Positions 45,397-53,932 of a stretch of 64,000 bases of DNA are shown here, one piece after another. A program made the position numbers and the translations under genes. Location: contig CAXBBM010000004.1 in the NCBI GenBank assembly GCA_963973915.1, positions 62,001 to 126,000 of the forward strand. The letters are read 5' to 3'. Each line of letters begins with the position of its first letter. Positions within the stretch are counted from its first letter, which is position 1. The notes beneath the pieces were generated by a model, which was not told the origin of the DNA, did no database searches, and was given only the letters and a program-made list of their open reading frames with translations. Source of the DNA: Polycyclovorans sp002706265. Its GTDB lineage: Bacteria; Pseudomonadota; Gammaproteobacteria; Nevskiales; Nevskiaceae.

Positions 45397-46119
45397 ATGA
45401 CCGCGTGGCTGGTCTCAGACCTGCACCTGCCGCCAAAGCCCTCGCCGCTGCGCGAGGGCTTTTTGCGTTGGCTGGCCGCCGCCGCGCAAGACGCCCGGCA
45501 GGTCATTCTGCTGGGCGACATTTTCGAAGCCTGGGTGGGCGACGACCTGGGCATCGAGACCTACGCCGAAGAAGTGGCCGCGCTGCGACGCCTCAGCGCG
45601 GCCGGCATCGACCTGCGCTTCATGGTCGGCAACCGTGACTTTCTGCTGGGTAATGGCTTCTGTGCGGCCACCGGCGCGCGGCCGTTGCCCGATCCCTGCA
45701 TCGTGACGCTGGGCGGGCGCCCCACCCTGCTGTCGCACGGTGATCAGTGGTGCCGGGATGACGCAGGCTATCAACGCTATCGGCGGGTGGTGCATCACGC
45801 CGGGGTGCAGCGGCTGTTCCTGCGCCTGCCGCGCGCCTTGCGACAGCGCATTGCCGATCGCCTGCGGCGGCAGAGCCGGGCGGTCACCGCCACCAAGCCG
45901 GTCACCATCACCGACGTGTCGCCCCAGGCGATCATCGAGGCCTTCGGGCACGCCGGTGTCGACCGCATCATTCACGGCCATACCCACCGGCCAGCGGTGC
46001 ATCACCTGACCGTGGACGGCCGCGCCTGCGAACGCCAGGTGCTGCCCGACTGGACGCCGGCGCGCATGGAAGGCTTGCGCATTGCCGCCGATGGCCAGCG
46101 CACGCCCGCGCCGGCCTGA
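45397..46119 (+). CDS. lpxH: UDP-2,3-diacylglucosamine diphosphatase
   Basis: A 240-residue metallophosphoesterase that makes lipid X in lipid A synthesis. Metal-binding motifs are SDLHLPP, GDIFEAWVGDD, GNRDFLLGNGF, LSHGDQWCRDD and HGHTHRPA, the complete LpxH set. The pairing with a cyclophilin gene matches many gammaproteobacteria (ppiB-lpxH). Membrane-peripheral. Confidence 0.95.
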   Translation: MTAWLVSDLHLPPKPSPLREGFLRWLAAAAQDARQVILLGDIFEAWVGDDLGIETYAEEVAALRRLSAAGIDLRFMVGNRDFLLGNGFCAATGARPLPDPCIVTLGGRPTLLSHGDQWCRDDAGYQRYRRVVHHAGVQRLFLRLPRALRQRIADRLRRQSRAVTATKPVTITDVSPQAIIEAFGHAGVDRIIHGHTHRPAVHHLTVDGRACERQVLPDWTPARMEGLRIAADGQRTPAPA

Positions 46120-46139
46120 GCGCGACCCCAGCCATCCGC

Positions 46140-46272
46140 GTGGCCGCCACCTTGGGCGCATGATCGGACCTTCCACGGCGGGCGCGGCCCGCCGAAATGC
46201 GCGAACGGCCTCCCGCAGGTTTAGACTCCGAAGGAGTTGAGGCAAAGCGGCTTCATCGCGTGCCCACGCGGC
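46140..46272. repeat. Intergenic repeat, copy 1 (blocks A and B)
   Basis: Block A (46140-46191, starting GTGGCCGCCACC and ending GGCGCGGCCCG) and block B (46243-46272, around AAGCGGCTTCATCGCG) both recur after the GNAT gene, with about 85-90 percent identity by eye. Block B resembles the GAGCGGCTT-type REP sequences seen in pseudomonads and xanthomonads. Between lpxH and the GNAT gene no coding sequence is seen. Confidence 0.7.
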
Positions 46273-46303
46273 AATCGCAGAACCCTTTGAAGGAGCGTCC
46301 CGC

Positions 46304-46957
46304 ATGAACCCCGACAACGCTTCAGTCGCCGGAAATGCACGACACCGCCAGAAGCCCGCCGTCCGCAAGGTGTGCGCCGACGAACTGCCGCAGGTCGCAA
46401 ACACGCTGGCACGCGCCTTCTTCGACGATCCACCGACGCGCTGGGTCATTCCCGATGACGCCTGCCGCAAGCAACGACTCGAAAAGCTCTTTCACCTATG
46501 GATGCGCACGCTCTGGCTGGCCCAGGGCGAATGCCTGACCACGGTCGATCACGCAGGTGCGGCCATGTGGATCCCGCCCGGGGGCTGGGAAACCCCGGTG
46601 CTGCAGCAACTGCTGCTGCTCCCCGGCATGGCGTTGCGGGCCGGCCGCTTCACGGGCCGCCTGTTGCGTGCCATCAACGGTCTGGAATCCAAGCATCCGC
46701 ACACGCCGCACTTCTATCTGCCGTTCGCCGGCGTCGTTCCCGCACGGCAGGGTCAGGGCATCGGTGCCACCCTGCTGACGCCGGTGCTGGAACGCTGCGA
46801 CCGGGACGCGGTTCCCGCGTATCTGGAAGCGTCTTCACCGGTCAATCGTCGCCTCTACGAGCGCCACGGTTTTGTGGTGACCGAGGCCTTCCGCTTTGCA
46901 GACGACGCACCGCCGCTGTGGCGCATGTGGCGGGAACCGAAGAAGCGGGGCGATTGA
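46304..46957 (+). CDS. GNAT family N-acetyltransferase
   Basis: A 217-residue acetyltransferase. The acetyl-CoA binding loop is VVPARQGQGIGATLLTPVL, followed by AYLEASSPVNRRLYERHGFVV, characteristic of antibiotic-acetyltransferase-like GNATs. An AGGAG sequence precedes the ATG. The substrate is unknown. It is flanked on both sides by matching intergenic repeats. Confidence 0.87.
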   Translation: MNPDNASVAGNARHRQKPAVRKVCADELPQVANTLARAFFDDPPTRWVIPDDACRKQRLEKLFHLWMRTLWLAQGECLTTVDHAGAAMWIPPGGWETPVLQQLLLLPGMALRAGRFTGRLLRAINGLESKHPHTPHFYLPFAGVVPARQGQGIGATLLTPVLERCDRDAVPAYLEASSPVNRRLYERHGFVVTEAFRFADDAPPLWRMWREPKKRGD

Positions 46958-47013
46958 GGCCCGGTGACCGCGTGCACAGTGCCGCATGCCATCCGCGCAA
47001 TTTCGTGGGTGGG

Positions 47014-47098
47014 CCAAGCGGCTTTATCGCGTGTCCACGCGGCCCGTGGCCGCCGGTTGGGTGCGTGATCGGACTTTCCAAGGCGGGCGCGCGGCCCG
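47014..47098. repeat. Intergenic repeat, copy 2 (blocks B and A)
   Basis: Block B (47014-47043) is followed directly by block A (47046-47098). In copy 1 the order is A then B with a 51-bp spacer. It lies between the convergent GNAT and MFS genes. Confidence 0.7.
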
Positions 47099-47100
47099 AC

Positions 47101-48261
47101 CTATCTGGGCAGGCGTCGCCAGCCCACCCAGAACCCGAGCAGGGCCATCAGGGCGGCCACCAGAAAGGTCGATTCGGGCGACACGCCGTCCCACAGCCAG
47201 CCGCCCATCAACGAGCCGATGCTGCCGCCGGCGCCATACGACAGCGCGCTGTAGATGGCCTGCCCCCGGCCGTGCATCTGTCCCGGAAACATGCGCTGCA
47301 CGTAGTGCACCGACACCGCGTGATAGGCGCCAAAAGTCAGCGCGTGCGACAGCTGCGCCAGAATCAGCAGCCATAACTGGTCCACCGCCAGCGCGGTGAC
47401 CGCCCAGCGCGCGGCGGTGCCGCCGATGGCCCAGAGCATGAGATTGCGCACGCCAAAACGCTGGATCAGCGGCCGCATCCACCAGAACAGCGCAATTTCG
47501 GCCAGCACCGCCAAGGCCCACAGCAAGCCGGCGAATCCGCGGCTGTAGCCGTGGCGTTCCAGAAACAGGGTGAAAAAGTTGTAGTAGGTGGCAAAGCTGA
47601 GTTGCGAGGCGAAACACACCAGCAACAGGGCCATCACCTCGGGCCGGCGCAGGATCACCCACAGCGCGCCACGCGCCTCGCGCGCCCTTGGCGGCGCGGG
47701 CGGCTCGTCCACCCACCAGGCGGTGCCCACCATGCCCAGCCAGACCAGCCCCACCAGCAGCGGCAACGGCAACATACCCCAGCGATCGAGCAACGGCCCC
47801 AGGCTCAGCACCGCAAAGACGAAGCCCACCGAGCCCCACATGCGAATGCGCGAATAATCGGCGCCGCTGGCCGCCACATGATTGAGCGACACCACCTCGA
47901 ACTGCGGCAGCAGGGCGTGCCAGAACACCGAGTAGGCCAGCATCAGCGCCGCCACGGCGGCGAAATTGCCGACCAGCGGAATCGCCAGAAACAGCAACAG
48001 AGAGACCACCGTGGACAGGCGGATCAGCCGCATGCGCTGGCCGCTGCGGTCGGCCCACACCCCCCAGGCCACCGGCATGATCGAGCGCGACACGCCCATC
48101 AGCGCAAAGGCGGCGCCAATCTGCAGCGCCGAGAAGCCGCGCGCTTCAAGGTACGGGCCCCAGTAGGGAATGAACGCGCCAACCGTCGCGTAGTAGAAAA
48201 AATAAAACGCAGCCAGCCGATTGGACGCAGCCCGGTGGGCCGCAGACAACGCCGCGCTCAC
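47101..48261 (-). CDS. MFS transporter, HcaT/phenylpropionate-permease-like
   Basis: A 386-residue, twelve-helix major facilitator. The N-terminus ASNRLAAFYFFYYATVGAFIPYWGPYLEARGFSALQIGAAFALMGVSR is typical of the nucleoside/HcaT-like (MFS_1_like) subfamily, and GVWADRSGQRMRLIR is the loop 2-3 motif. The substrate is uncertain. The start is a GTG overlapping the DEAD-box helicase stop (GTGA). Confidence 0.85.
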   Translation of the reverse strand: MSAALSAAHRAASNRLAAFYFFYYATVGAFIPYWGPYLEARGFSALQIGAAFALMGVSRSIMPVAWGVWADRSGQRMRLIRLSTVVSLLLFLAIPLVGNFAAVAALMLAYSVFWHALLPQFEVVSLNHVAASGADYSRIRMWGSVGFVFAVLSLGPLLDRWGMLPLPLLVGLVWLGMVGTAWWVDEPPAPPRAREARGALWVILRRPEVMALLLVCFASQLSFATYYNFFTLFLERHGYSRGFAGLLWALAVLAEIALFWWMRPLIQRFGVRNLMLWAIGGTAARWAVTALAVDQLWLLILAQLSHALTFGAYHAVSVHYVQRMFPGQMHGRGQAIYSALSYGAGGSIGSLMGGWLWDGVSPESTFLVAALMALLGFWVGWRRLPR

Positions 48262-50072
48262 GACCTGGGCGGGCCCGGCTTCTTGACGAACTTCTTGGCG
48301 CCCGGCGTGAGGTCTGGCTTGCCGGCAGCCTTGTGCTGCGGCCGTGACGTGCCGTCAAACTTGGGCTTGTAGGGCGTCACCGGCGCGGCGTCGGCCGATT
48401 CCACCGGGCGAATCTGCAGACGCTGACCGCAGACCCAGGCCTTGGCAAGCACCTTCTGTACCACCTTGGGCATGCCTTCGGGCAGGTCGACCAGGCTGTG
48501 ATCCTCGGCGATTTCGATGCGGCCGATGTGCTGGCTGTCGATGTCGGCCTCGTTGGCGATTGCGCCCACAATCTGCCCCGGCTGAACGCCATGCTGACGA
48601 CCCACCTCGATGCGATAACGCGCCATGCCTTCTTCCGGCGCCTGCATCGGGCGCCCGGCCGACCGCGGCTTTTCACCGCGCTTCGGCGCGTCGCCGGGCC
48701 GTTTGGTGGCATGGGCCGGGCGCGGCGCGTCGTTGTCACGCTGCGGCGGCCGCGCGGGAATCTCGGCGTCGGGCGACATCAGCAGCGGCGTTTTGCCCTG
48801 CGCCCGCGAGGCCAGTGCACAGGCCACATCGAGCAGGCTCACGCCCTGCTCACGCACGATGTCTTCGAGGATGGGCCGGAACGCGTCGCTGCCGCCACTG
48901 GCCAGGGTGTCGGCAATGGACTGCTTGAACTTGTCCATGCGCTTGGCATTCACGGCGGCGACCGTGGGCAGGCGCATTTCGGTGATCGGCTGGCGCGTGG
49001 CCTTCTCGATCAGCCGCAGCAGGTGCTTCTCACGCGGCGCCACGAACAGGATGGCCTCACCGCTGCGCCCCGCCCGGCCGGTGCGGCCGATGCGGTGAAT
49101 GTAGCTTTCGGTGTCGGTGGGAATGTCGTAATTCAGCACGTGGCTGATGCGGTCCACGTCGAGGCCGCGCGCGGCCACATCGGTGGCCACGGCAATGTCG
49201 AGCTGGCGATTCTTGAGGCGCTCGACGGTGCGCTCGCGCTCGGCCTGGGGCATGTCACCGTTCAGTGCCGCGGCGGCGAATCCGCGCGCCTGGAGCTTTT
49301 CGGCCAGCTCGGCGGTCATCGCCTTGGTACGCGCGAAAATGATCATGGCGTCGAAGCTCTCGGCTTCGAGAATGCGCGTCAATGCCTCCATCTTGTGGGT
49401 GCCGGCCACGTACCAGTAGCGCTGGGTCACGTCGGCGGCAGTGCGGGTCTTGGCCGCAATGTTGACCTCGACCGGGTCTTTGAGATGGGTCTGGGCAATG
49501 CGCCGCACGGCGCTCGGCATGGTCGCCGAGAACAGGGCCACCTGGCGGGTGGCGGGCGCGCGGCTGAGGATGATGTCGACTTCTTCGACAAAGCCCATGC
49601 GCAGCATTTCGTCGGCCTCGTCGAGCACCACGGCCTGCACCGCATCCAGCGACAGGGTGCCGCGCTCGAGGTGATCCTTGACGCGCCCGGGCGTGCCCAC
49701 CACCACCTGCACCCCGCGCCGCAGGCCCTGCAACTGCGGGCCGTAGGGCTGGCCGCCGTAGATCGGCAGCACCCGGAAGCCCGGCAGGTCACTGGCATAG
49801 CTCTGGAACGCCTCGGCGACCTGGATGGCCAGTTCGCGCGTGGGCGTCAGCACCAGCACCTGCACGCGGGTGTCATCGGGCCGCAGCCGGGCGATGGCCG
49901 GCAGCGCGAAGGCGGCGGTCTTGCCGGTGCCGGTCTGGGCGGTGCCGAGCACGTCGCGCCCTTCCATCAGCGCTGGAATGGTGGCCGCCTGAATCGGCGA
50001 TGGCGCCTCGTAGCCCACGGCGGCCAGCCGCGAAACGAGTGCGGCGGGCAAACCCAGGTCGGAAAAAGTCAT
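48258..50072 (-). CDS. deaD: DEAD-box RNA helicase, DeaD/CsdA type
   Basis: A 604-residue ATP-dependent RNA helicase. The Q-motif precedes Walker A AQTGTGKT, then PTRELAIQV, the DEAD box (VLDEADEML), SATMP, and motif VI HRIGRTGRAGRSG. The C-terminus has a DbpA-like RNA-binding domain (RYRIEVGRQHGVQPGQIVGAIANEADIDSQHIGRIEI), after an Arg/Pro-rich linker. It probably acts in ribosome assembly and cold adaptation. The ATG overlaps the aroC stop. A much longer upstream frame runs antisense-free through aroC without homology and is rejected. Confidence 0.93.
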   Translation of the reverse strand: MTFSDLGLPAALVSRLAAVGYEAPSPIQAATIPALMEGRDVLGTAQTGTGKTAAFALPAIARLRPDDTRVQVLVLTPTRELAIQVAEAFQSYASDLPGFRVLPIYGGQPYGPQLQGLRRGVQVVVGTPGRVKDHLERGTLSLDAVQAVVLDEADEMLRMGFVEEVDIILSRAPATRQVALFSATMPSAVRRIAQTHLKDPVEVNIAAKTRTAADVTQRYWYVAGTHKMEALTRILEAESFDAMIIFARTKAMTAELAEKLQARGFAAAALNGDMPQAERERTVERLKNRQLDIAVATDVAARGLDVDRISHVLNYDIPTDTESYIHRIGRTGRAGRSGEAILFVAPREKHLLRLIEKATRQPITEMRLPTVAAVNAKRMDKFKQSIADTLASGGSDAFRPILEDIVREQGVSLLDVACALASRAQGKTPLLMSPDAEIPARPPQRDNDAPRPAHATKRPGDAPKRGEKPRSAGRPMQAPEEGMARYRIEVGRQHGVQPGQIVGAIANEADIDSQHIGRIEIAEDHSLVDLPEGMPKVVQKVLAKAWVCGQRLQIRPVESADAAPVTPYKPKFDGTSRPQHKAAGKPDLTPGAKKFVKKPGPPRS

Positions 50073-51172
50073 GGTTGAGGCTCGGCAGGAAGGCGGGGTG
50101 TGGCAGGAGAAACATCGGCATTCTGCGCCCTGTGACGCAGCGCGTGATCGATGAGCACCAGGGCCATCATCGCTTCGCCGATGGGCGTTGCGCGCAGGCC
50201 GACGCAAGGGTCGTGGCGCCCGGTGGTGCGCATGTCCACCGCCTCGCCGGCGCTGTTGATCGAGCGCCCGGGCGTGGTGATGCTGGACGTGGGTTTGATG
50301 GCATAGCGGGCGTACACCGTCTGGCCGGTGCTGATGCCGCCCGACACTCCGCCGGAATGATTGGCCGTGAAGCCTTGCGGCGTCATCTCGTCGCGGTGCT
50401 CGGTGCCGCGCATCGTGGCCACCGCCATGCCGTCGCCAATTTCCACGCCCTTGACGGCGTTGATGCTCATCAGCGCCTTGGCCAGGTCGGCGTCCAGGCG
50501 GTCGAACACCGGCTCGCCCCAGCCCGGCGGCACGCCGGTGGCCTCCACATACAGGCGCGCGCCCACCGAATCGCCCTGCTCGCGCAGGGTGGTGATGGCC
50601 TGTTCGAGCAGCGGAATCTGGTTCGGGTCGGCGCTGAAGAAGGGATTGCGGTCCACCGCCGACCAATCGAGCCGCGCACAGACGATGTCGCCCATCTGCT
50701 CCAGGCAGCCACGAATGCGAATGCCGTGGCGCTCGGCCAGCCATTTTTTGGCGATGGCCGCGGCGGCGACGCGGACCGCGGTTTCGCGCGCACTGGAGCG
50801 CCCCCCGCCACGCGGGTCGCGCAGACCGTACTTCTGCACATAGGCGTAGTCGGCGTGGTTGGGCCGGAACACCTGCTCGATCTTGGCGTAGTCGTAACTG
50901 CGCTGGTCGGTGTTTTCGATCAGCAGCGCGATGGGCGTGCCGGTGGTCTTGCCCTCGTAGACCCCCGACAGAATGCGCACCTGATCGGGTTCTTTGCGCT
51001 GGGTGACGAATTTGGACGTGCCCGGCCGGCGGCGGTCAAGGTCGGGCTGAATGTCGGCCTCCGACAGGCTCAGGCCGGGCGGGCACCCGTCCACCACGCA
51101 GCCGATGGCCGGGCCATGCGACTCGCCAAAGCTGGTGACGACGAACAGATGGCCAAACTGGTTACCGGACAT
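50069..51172 (-). CDS. aroC: Chorismate synthase
   Basis: A 367-residue FMN-dependent enzyme that makes chorismate from EPSP. The start MSGNQFGHLFVVTSFGESHGPAIGCVVDG carries the first signature, RPNHADYAYVQKYGLRDPRGGGRSSARET the second, and GGVSGGISTGQTVYARYAIKPTSS the third. A 24-residue upstream extension within prmB is rejected. It overlaps prmB by 11 bp and deaD by 4 bp. Confidence 0.97.
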   Translation of the reverse strand: MSGNQFGHLFVVTSFGESHGPAIGCVVDGCPPGLSLSEADIQPDLDRRRPGTSKFVTQRKEPDQVRILSGVYEGKTTGTPIALLIENTDQRSYDYAKIEQVFRPNHADYAYVQKYGLRDPRGGGRSSARETAVRVAAAAIAKKWLAERHGIRIRGCLEQMGDIVCARLDWSAVDRNPFFSADPNQIPLLEQAITTLREQGDSVGARLYVEATGVPPGWGEPVFDRLDADLAKALMSINAVKGVEIGDGMAVATMRGTEHRDEMTPQGFTANHSGGVSGGISTGQTVYARYAIKPTSSITTPGRSINSAGEAVDMRTTGRHDPCVGLRATPIGEAMMALVLIDHALRHRAQNADVSPATPRLPAEPQP

Positions 51173-52103
51173 GACGGGCCTCGTTGTGGAGCGTGTGGTA
51201 AGCCGCAAGGCTGGCGCGGTCGATGACGAAAATGCCGTCTCCACCGCGCTCGAAATGCGCCCAGGTGACGGGCAGGTCGGGCCAGCGGGCCTCGAATTCG
51301 TTCTGGCTGCCCCCCACTTCGCAGAACAGCACGCCGTTGTCGCTCAGATGCGCGGGCGCGTCGTGCAGGATGCGGGCCACGCAGTCCATGCCGTCGTCGC
51401 CCGCGTCCAGCGCCATGCGCGGTTCCTGCTGGTATTCGGCGCCGAGTTGCTGCCACTCGGCGGTGGGCACATAGGGCGGATTGGTGACGATCAGGTCAAA
51501 CACCTCGCCGCGCAGCGCGGTGAACAGATCACCCTCGACGCAGCGCACCCGGTCCCCCAGATCGTGCTTGATGACGTTGCGCCGGGCGACCTCAAGCGCG
51601 GCATCCGACAGGTCGGCCAGCACCACGTCGGCGTCTTCAAAGGCCAGTGCGCAGGCGATGCCGATACAGCCGGAGCCCGTGCACAAATCCAGTATCCGCG
51701 CCGGCGCGTCGGTGACCCAGGGCGCCAGGTGATGCGAAATCAGCTCGGCAAACGGCGAGCGCGGCACCAGCACATGCGGGTTCACCTCGAAGGGCAAACC
51801 GGCGAACCACATGGTGCCGGTGAGGTAGGCCGCCGGCTGACGGGTGTCGATCCGTTGCCGCAGCAGCGCGTGCACCGCGGCACACTCGTCGGCGGTGAGG
51901 TGCGCATCCATGTAGGGTGCCGGCAGCTCCAGCGGCAGATGCAGCGCGTGGCAGACCAGATGAAAGGCCTCGTCCAGGGCGTTGTCGCTGCCGTGGCCGA
52001 AAATCAGGCCCGCCTGATTGAAGCGGCTGGCACCCCAACGGACCCAGTCGTTGAGCCGGGTGAGGCTGCCAAGCGCATCGGGAAGCGGCAAAGAATTCGA
52101 CAC
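51162..52103 (-). CDS. prmB: Ribosomal protein L3 N5-glutamine methyltransferase
   Basis: A 313-residue SAM-dependent methyltransferase for the L3 glutamine. SAM motif I is LDLCTGSGCIGIA and the catalytic NPPY is in IVTNPPYVP. The N-terminal helical domain contains WVRWGASRFNQAGLIFGHGSDN. The GTG at 52103 gives the same N-terminal length as E. coli PrmB. Another GTG 18 codons upstream would add a non-conserved Pro/Arg leader. Adjacent to aroC, as in E. coli. Confidence 0.93.
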   Translation of the reverse strand: MSNSLPLPDALGSLTRLNDWVRWGASRFNQAGLIFGHGSDNALDEAFHLVCHALHLPLELPAPYMDAHLTADECAAVHALLRQRIDTRQPAAYLTGTMWFAGLPFEVNPHVLVPRSPFAELISHHLAPWVTDAPARILDLCTGSGCIGIACALAFEDADVVLADLSDAALEVARRNVIKHDLGDRVRCVEGDLFTALRGEVFDLIVTNPPYVPTAEWQQLGAEYQQEPRMALDAGDDGMDCVARILHDAPAHLSDNGVLFCEVGGSQNEFEARWPDLPVTWAHFERGGDGIFVIDRASLAAYHTLHNEARHVR

Positions 52104-52282
52104 GTGAGACCTGAACGCCGCCAGTGGCGTCGCCTGCGGGCGACGGGGACGGGGCACATCGCGTCGCGGTCGGCGTTGCGCGACGGTGCCCTATGGAATA
52201 ATCGGGCGACATTATCGGCGATCCACGGCCTCAGCGCCGCTGGCATCGCCCACTTATCAGGCTTATTTCCCATGGTGCGTGC

Positions 52283-52900
52283 ATGAAGCGCTGGCGACTC
52301 CTTGTCATTGTGTGTCTGGCGGCGGCGTTGCTGGGGGTCTGGACCGGCACGCAGTGGCAGTCGGGCCCGTCACTGCAACAGGCGGTGTGGCTCGACACGC
52401 CGCGCGCGCTGCCGGCCATCGACATCGTCACCACCGACGGCAACACCGTGCCGCTCAACGCTGCCACCGGCCAATGGCGGCTGATTTTTCCCGGCTTTAC
52501 CTACTGCCCCGACATTTGTCCCGACACCCTCAGCCGGCTGGCGCAGATTGCCCCCAAGCTGGCGCCGGTGCAGGTGACGCTGTTCTCGGTGGACCCACAA
52601 CGCGACACGCCCGAGCGGCTGCGCGAGTACGTGCGTTACTTCGACCCGAGCTTCGAGGCCATCACCCCGGCCTCGGTGGACACGCTGCCCGACATGGCGC
52701 TGGCGCTGAGCGTGGCCTACGCCAGGGTGCCGCTCGAAGGCGACGCCTACACGCTGGATCACTCGACGGCGATGCCGCTGATCGATCCCGAGGGGCGCCT
52801 CGTGGCGTTCTTCACCGAGCTGAAAGATCCCGAGGTGTTCGCGGCCGATCTGCAGCACATCGTCGAATCCGTCGCCCAGGGCAAAAGGCCGCGCACATGA
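52283..52900 (+). CDS. SCO1/SenC family copper chaperone-like protein
   Basis: A 205-residue thioredoxin-fold protein anchored by an N-terminal helix (about 5-22). The copper/redox motif is CPDIC (TYCPDICPDTL), and the third ligand histidine is in LDHSTAMPLIDP. It probably delivers copper to cytochrome oxidase or acts as a thiol reductase in the periplasm. An AATAAT box 80 bp upstream may be its promoter. It overlaps psd by ATGA. Confidence 0.92.
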   Translation: MKRWRLLVIVCLAAALLGVWTGTQWQSGPSLQQAVWLDTPRALPAIDIVTTDGNTVPLNAATGQWRLIFPGFTYCPDICPDTLSRLAQIAPKLAPVQVTLFSVDPQRDTPERLREYVRYFDPSFEAITPASVDTLPDMALALSVAYARVPLEGDAYTLDHSTAMPLIDPEGRLVAFFTELKDPEVFAADLQHIVESVAQGKRPRT

Positions 52901-53778
52901 ACACGCTGACACTGGCCGGCGCCAGCCTGGTGGCCAAGTGCTTTGTGCTGGTCCAGTGGGTGTTGCCCACGCGGGCGCTGTCACGGTGCGTCCACAGCCT
53001 GACGCGGGTGCGCTGGGTGCCGTTCAAGAACGGGCTGATTCATCTGTTCATGCGGGCGTTCAACATCTCACTGGTCGAGGCCGAGATCGAACGGGCCAAC
53101 GACTTCGAGCATTTCAATGCCTTTTTCACCCGCGCGCTGAAGCCCGGCGAACGGCCGCTGGCCCCGATGCCGGCATTCCTGTCGCCGGTGGACGGCCGCG
53201 TCAGCCAACGGGGCGCGTTGCACCAAGGGCAACTGGTGCAGGCAAAAGGTCATCGCTACTCGGCCGAGGCGCTGCTGGGCGATCGCGACTGGGCGCAAAC
53301 CTTCACGGGCGGCGACTTCGCGACCATTTACCTGGCGCCCTACAACTACCACCGCATCCACATGCCCATCGCCGGGCGCCTGCGGGCCTGGCGTTACATT
53401 CCGGGGCGCCTGTTCAGCGTCAACGGCATGACCGCCAGCGCCATGCCTGACCTGTTCTCGCGCAATGAACGCCTGGTCGCCCTGTTCGACACCGAACACG
53501 GCCCGATGGCCATGGCCCTGGTGGGCGCGCTGTTTGTCGGCGGGCTGGAAACCGTGTGGAGCGGCGTGGTCACACCGCCCCACCGCCGGGGTGCGCCCGG
53601 CCCCATCATCACCCCGCGGTCGCCGGTGCACCTTGCCCGCGGCGCCGAGATGGGTCGCTTCAACATGGGCTCGACCGTCGTCGTCGTCACCGCCCCGGGC
53701 ATGCTGCGATCCATGGGCCGCGACGCTGCCAACGGCGGCGCCATCCGCCTGGGCCAGCCCATTGGCATGCTTGCGTGA
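52897..53778 (+). CDS. psd: Phosphatidylserine decarboxylase proenzyme
   Basis: A 293-residue proenzyme that makes phosphatidylethanolamine. The self-cleavage motif is MGST (257-260), where most enzymes have LGST. The cut after G258 turns S259 into the pyruvoyl group. Supporting blocks are NDFEHFNAFFTRALKPGERPL, SPVDGRVSQ and YLAPYNYHRIHMPIAG. The start overlaps the SCO stop. It works downstream of PssA at 3.8 kb. Confidence 0.96.
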   Translation: MNTLTLAGASLVAKCFVLVQWVLPTRALSRCVHSLTRVRWVPFKNGLIHLFMRAFNISLVEAEIERANDFEHFNAFFTRALKPGERPLAPMPAFLSPVDGRVSQRGALHQGQLVQAKGHRYSAEALLGDRDWAQTFTGGDFATIYLAPYNYHRIHMPIAGRLRAWRYIPGRLFSVNGMTASAMPDLFSRNERLVALFDTEHGPMAMALVGALFVGGLETVWSGVVTPPHRRGAPGPIITPRSPVHLARGAEMGRFNMGSTVVVVTAPGMLRSMGRDAANGGAIRLGQPIGMLA

Positions 53779-53932
53779 TGCGTGCCGGAGCATGGCCACT
53801 GATGATCCCGGCCCGACGCCTGCTCGTCGCCATGCCGCCGCGTTTCTGCCGGCTTGATGAAAAGCTCCTGACGCGCGGGCCGATGAACTTAGGCTGTCTG
53901 GCACCGTCCAAAGGGGCCCTCTGGAGCACGCG

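Noticed and set aside
50075..50744. Upstream extension of the DEAD-box helicase frame
   Set aside because: The extension lies within aroC in a different frame and has no similarity. The Q-motif region begins at the ATG at 50072.
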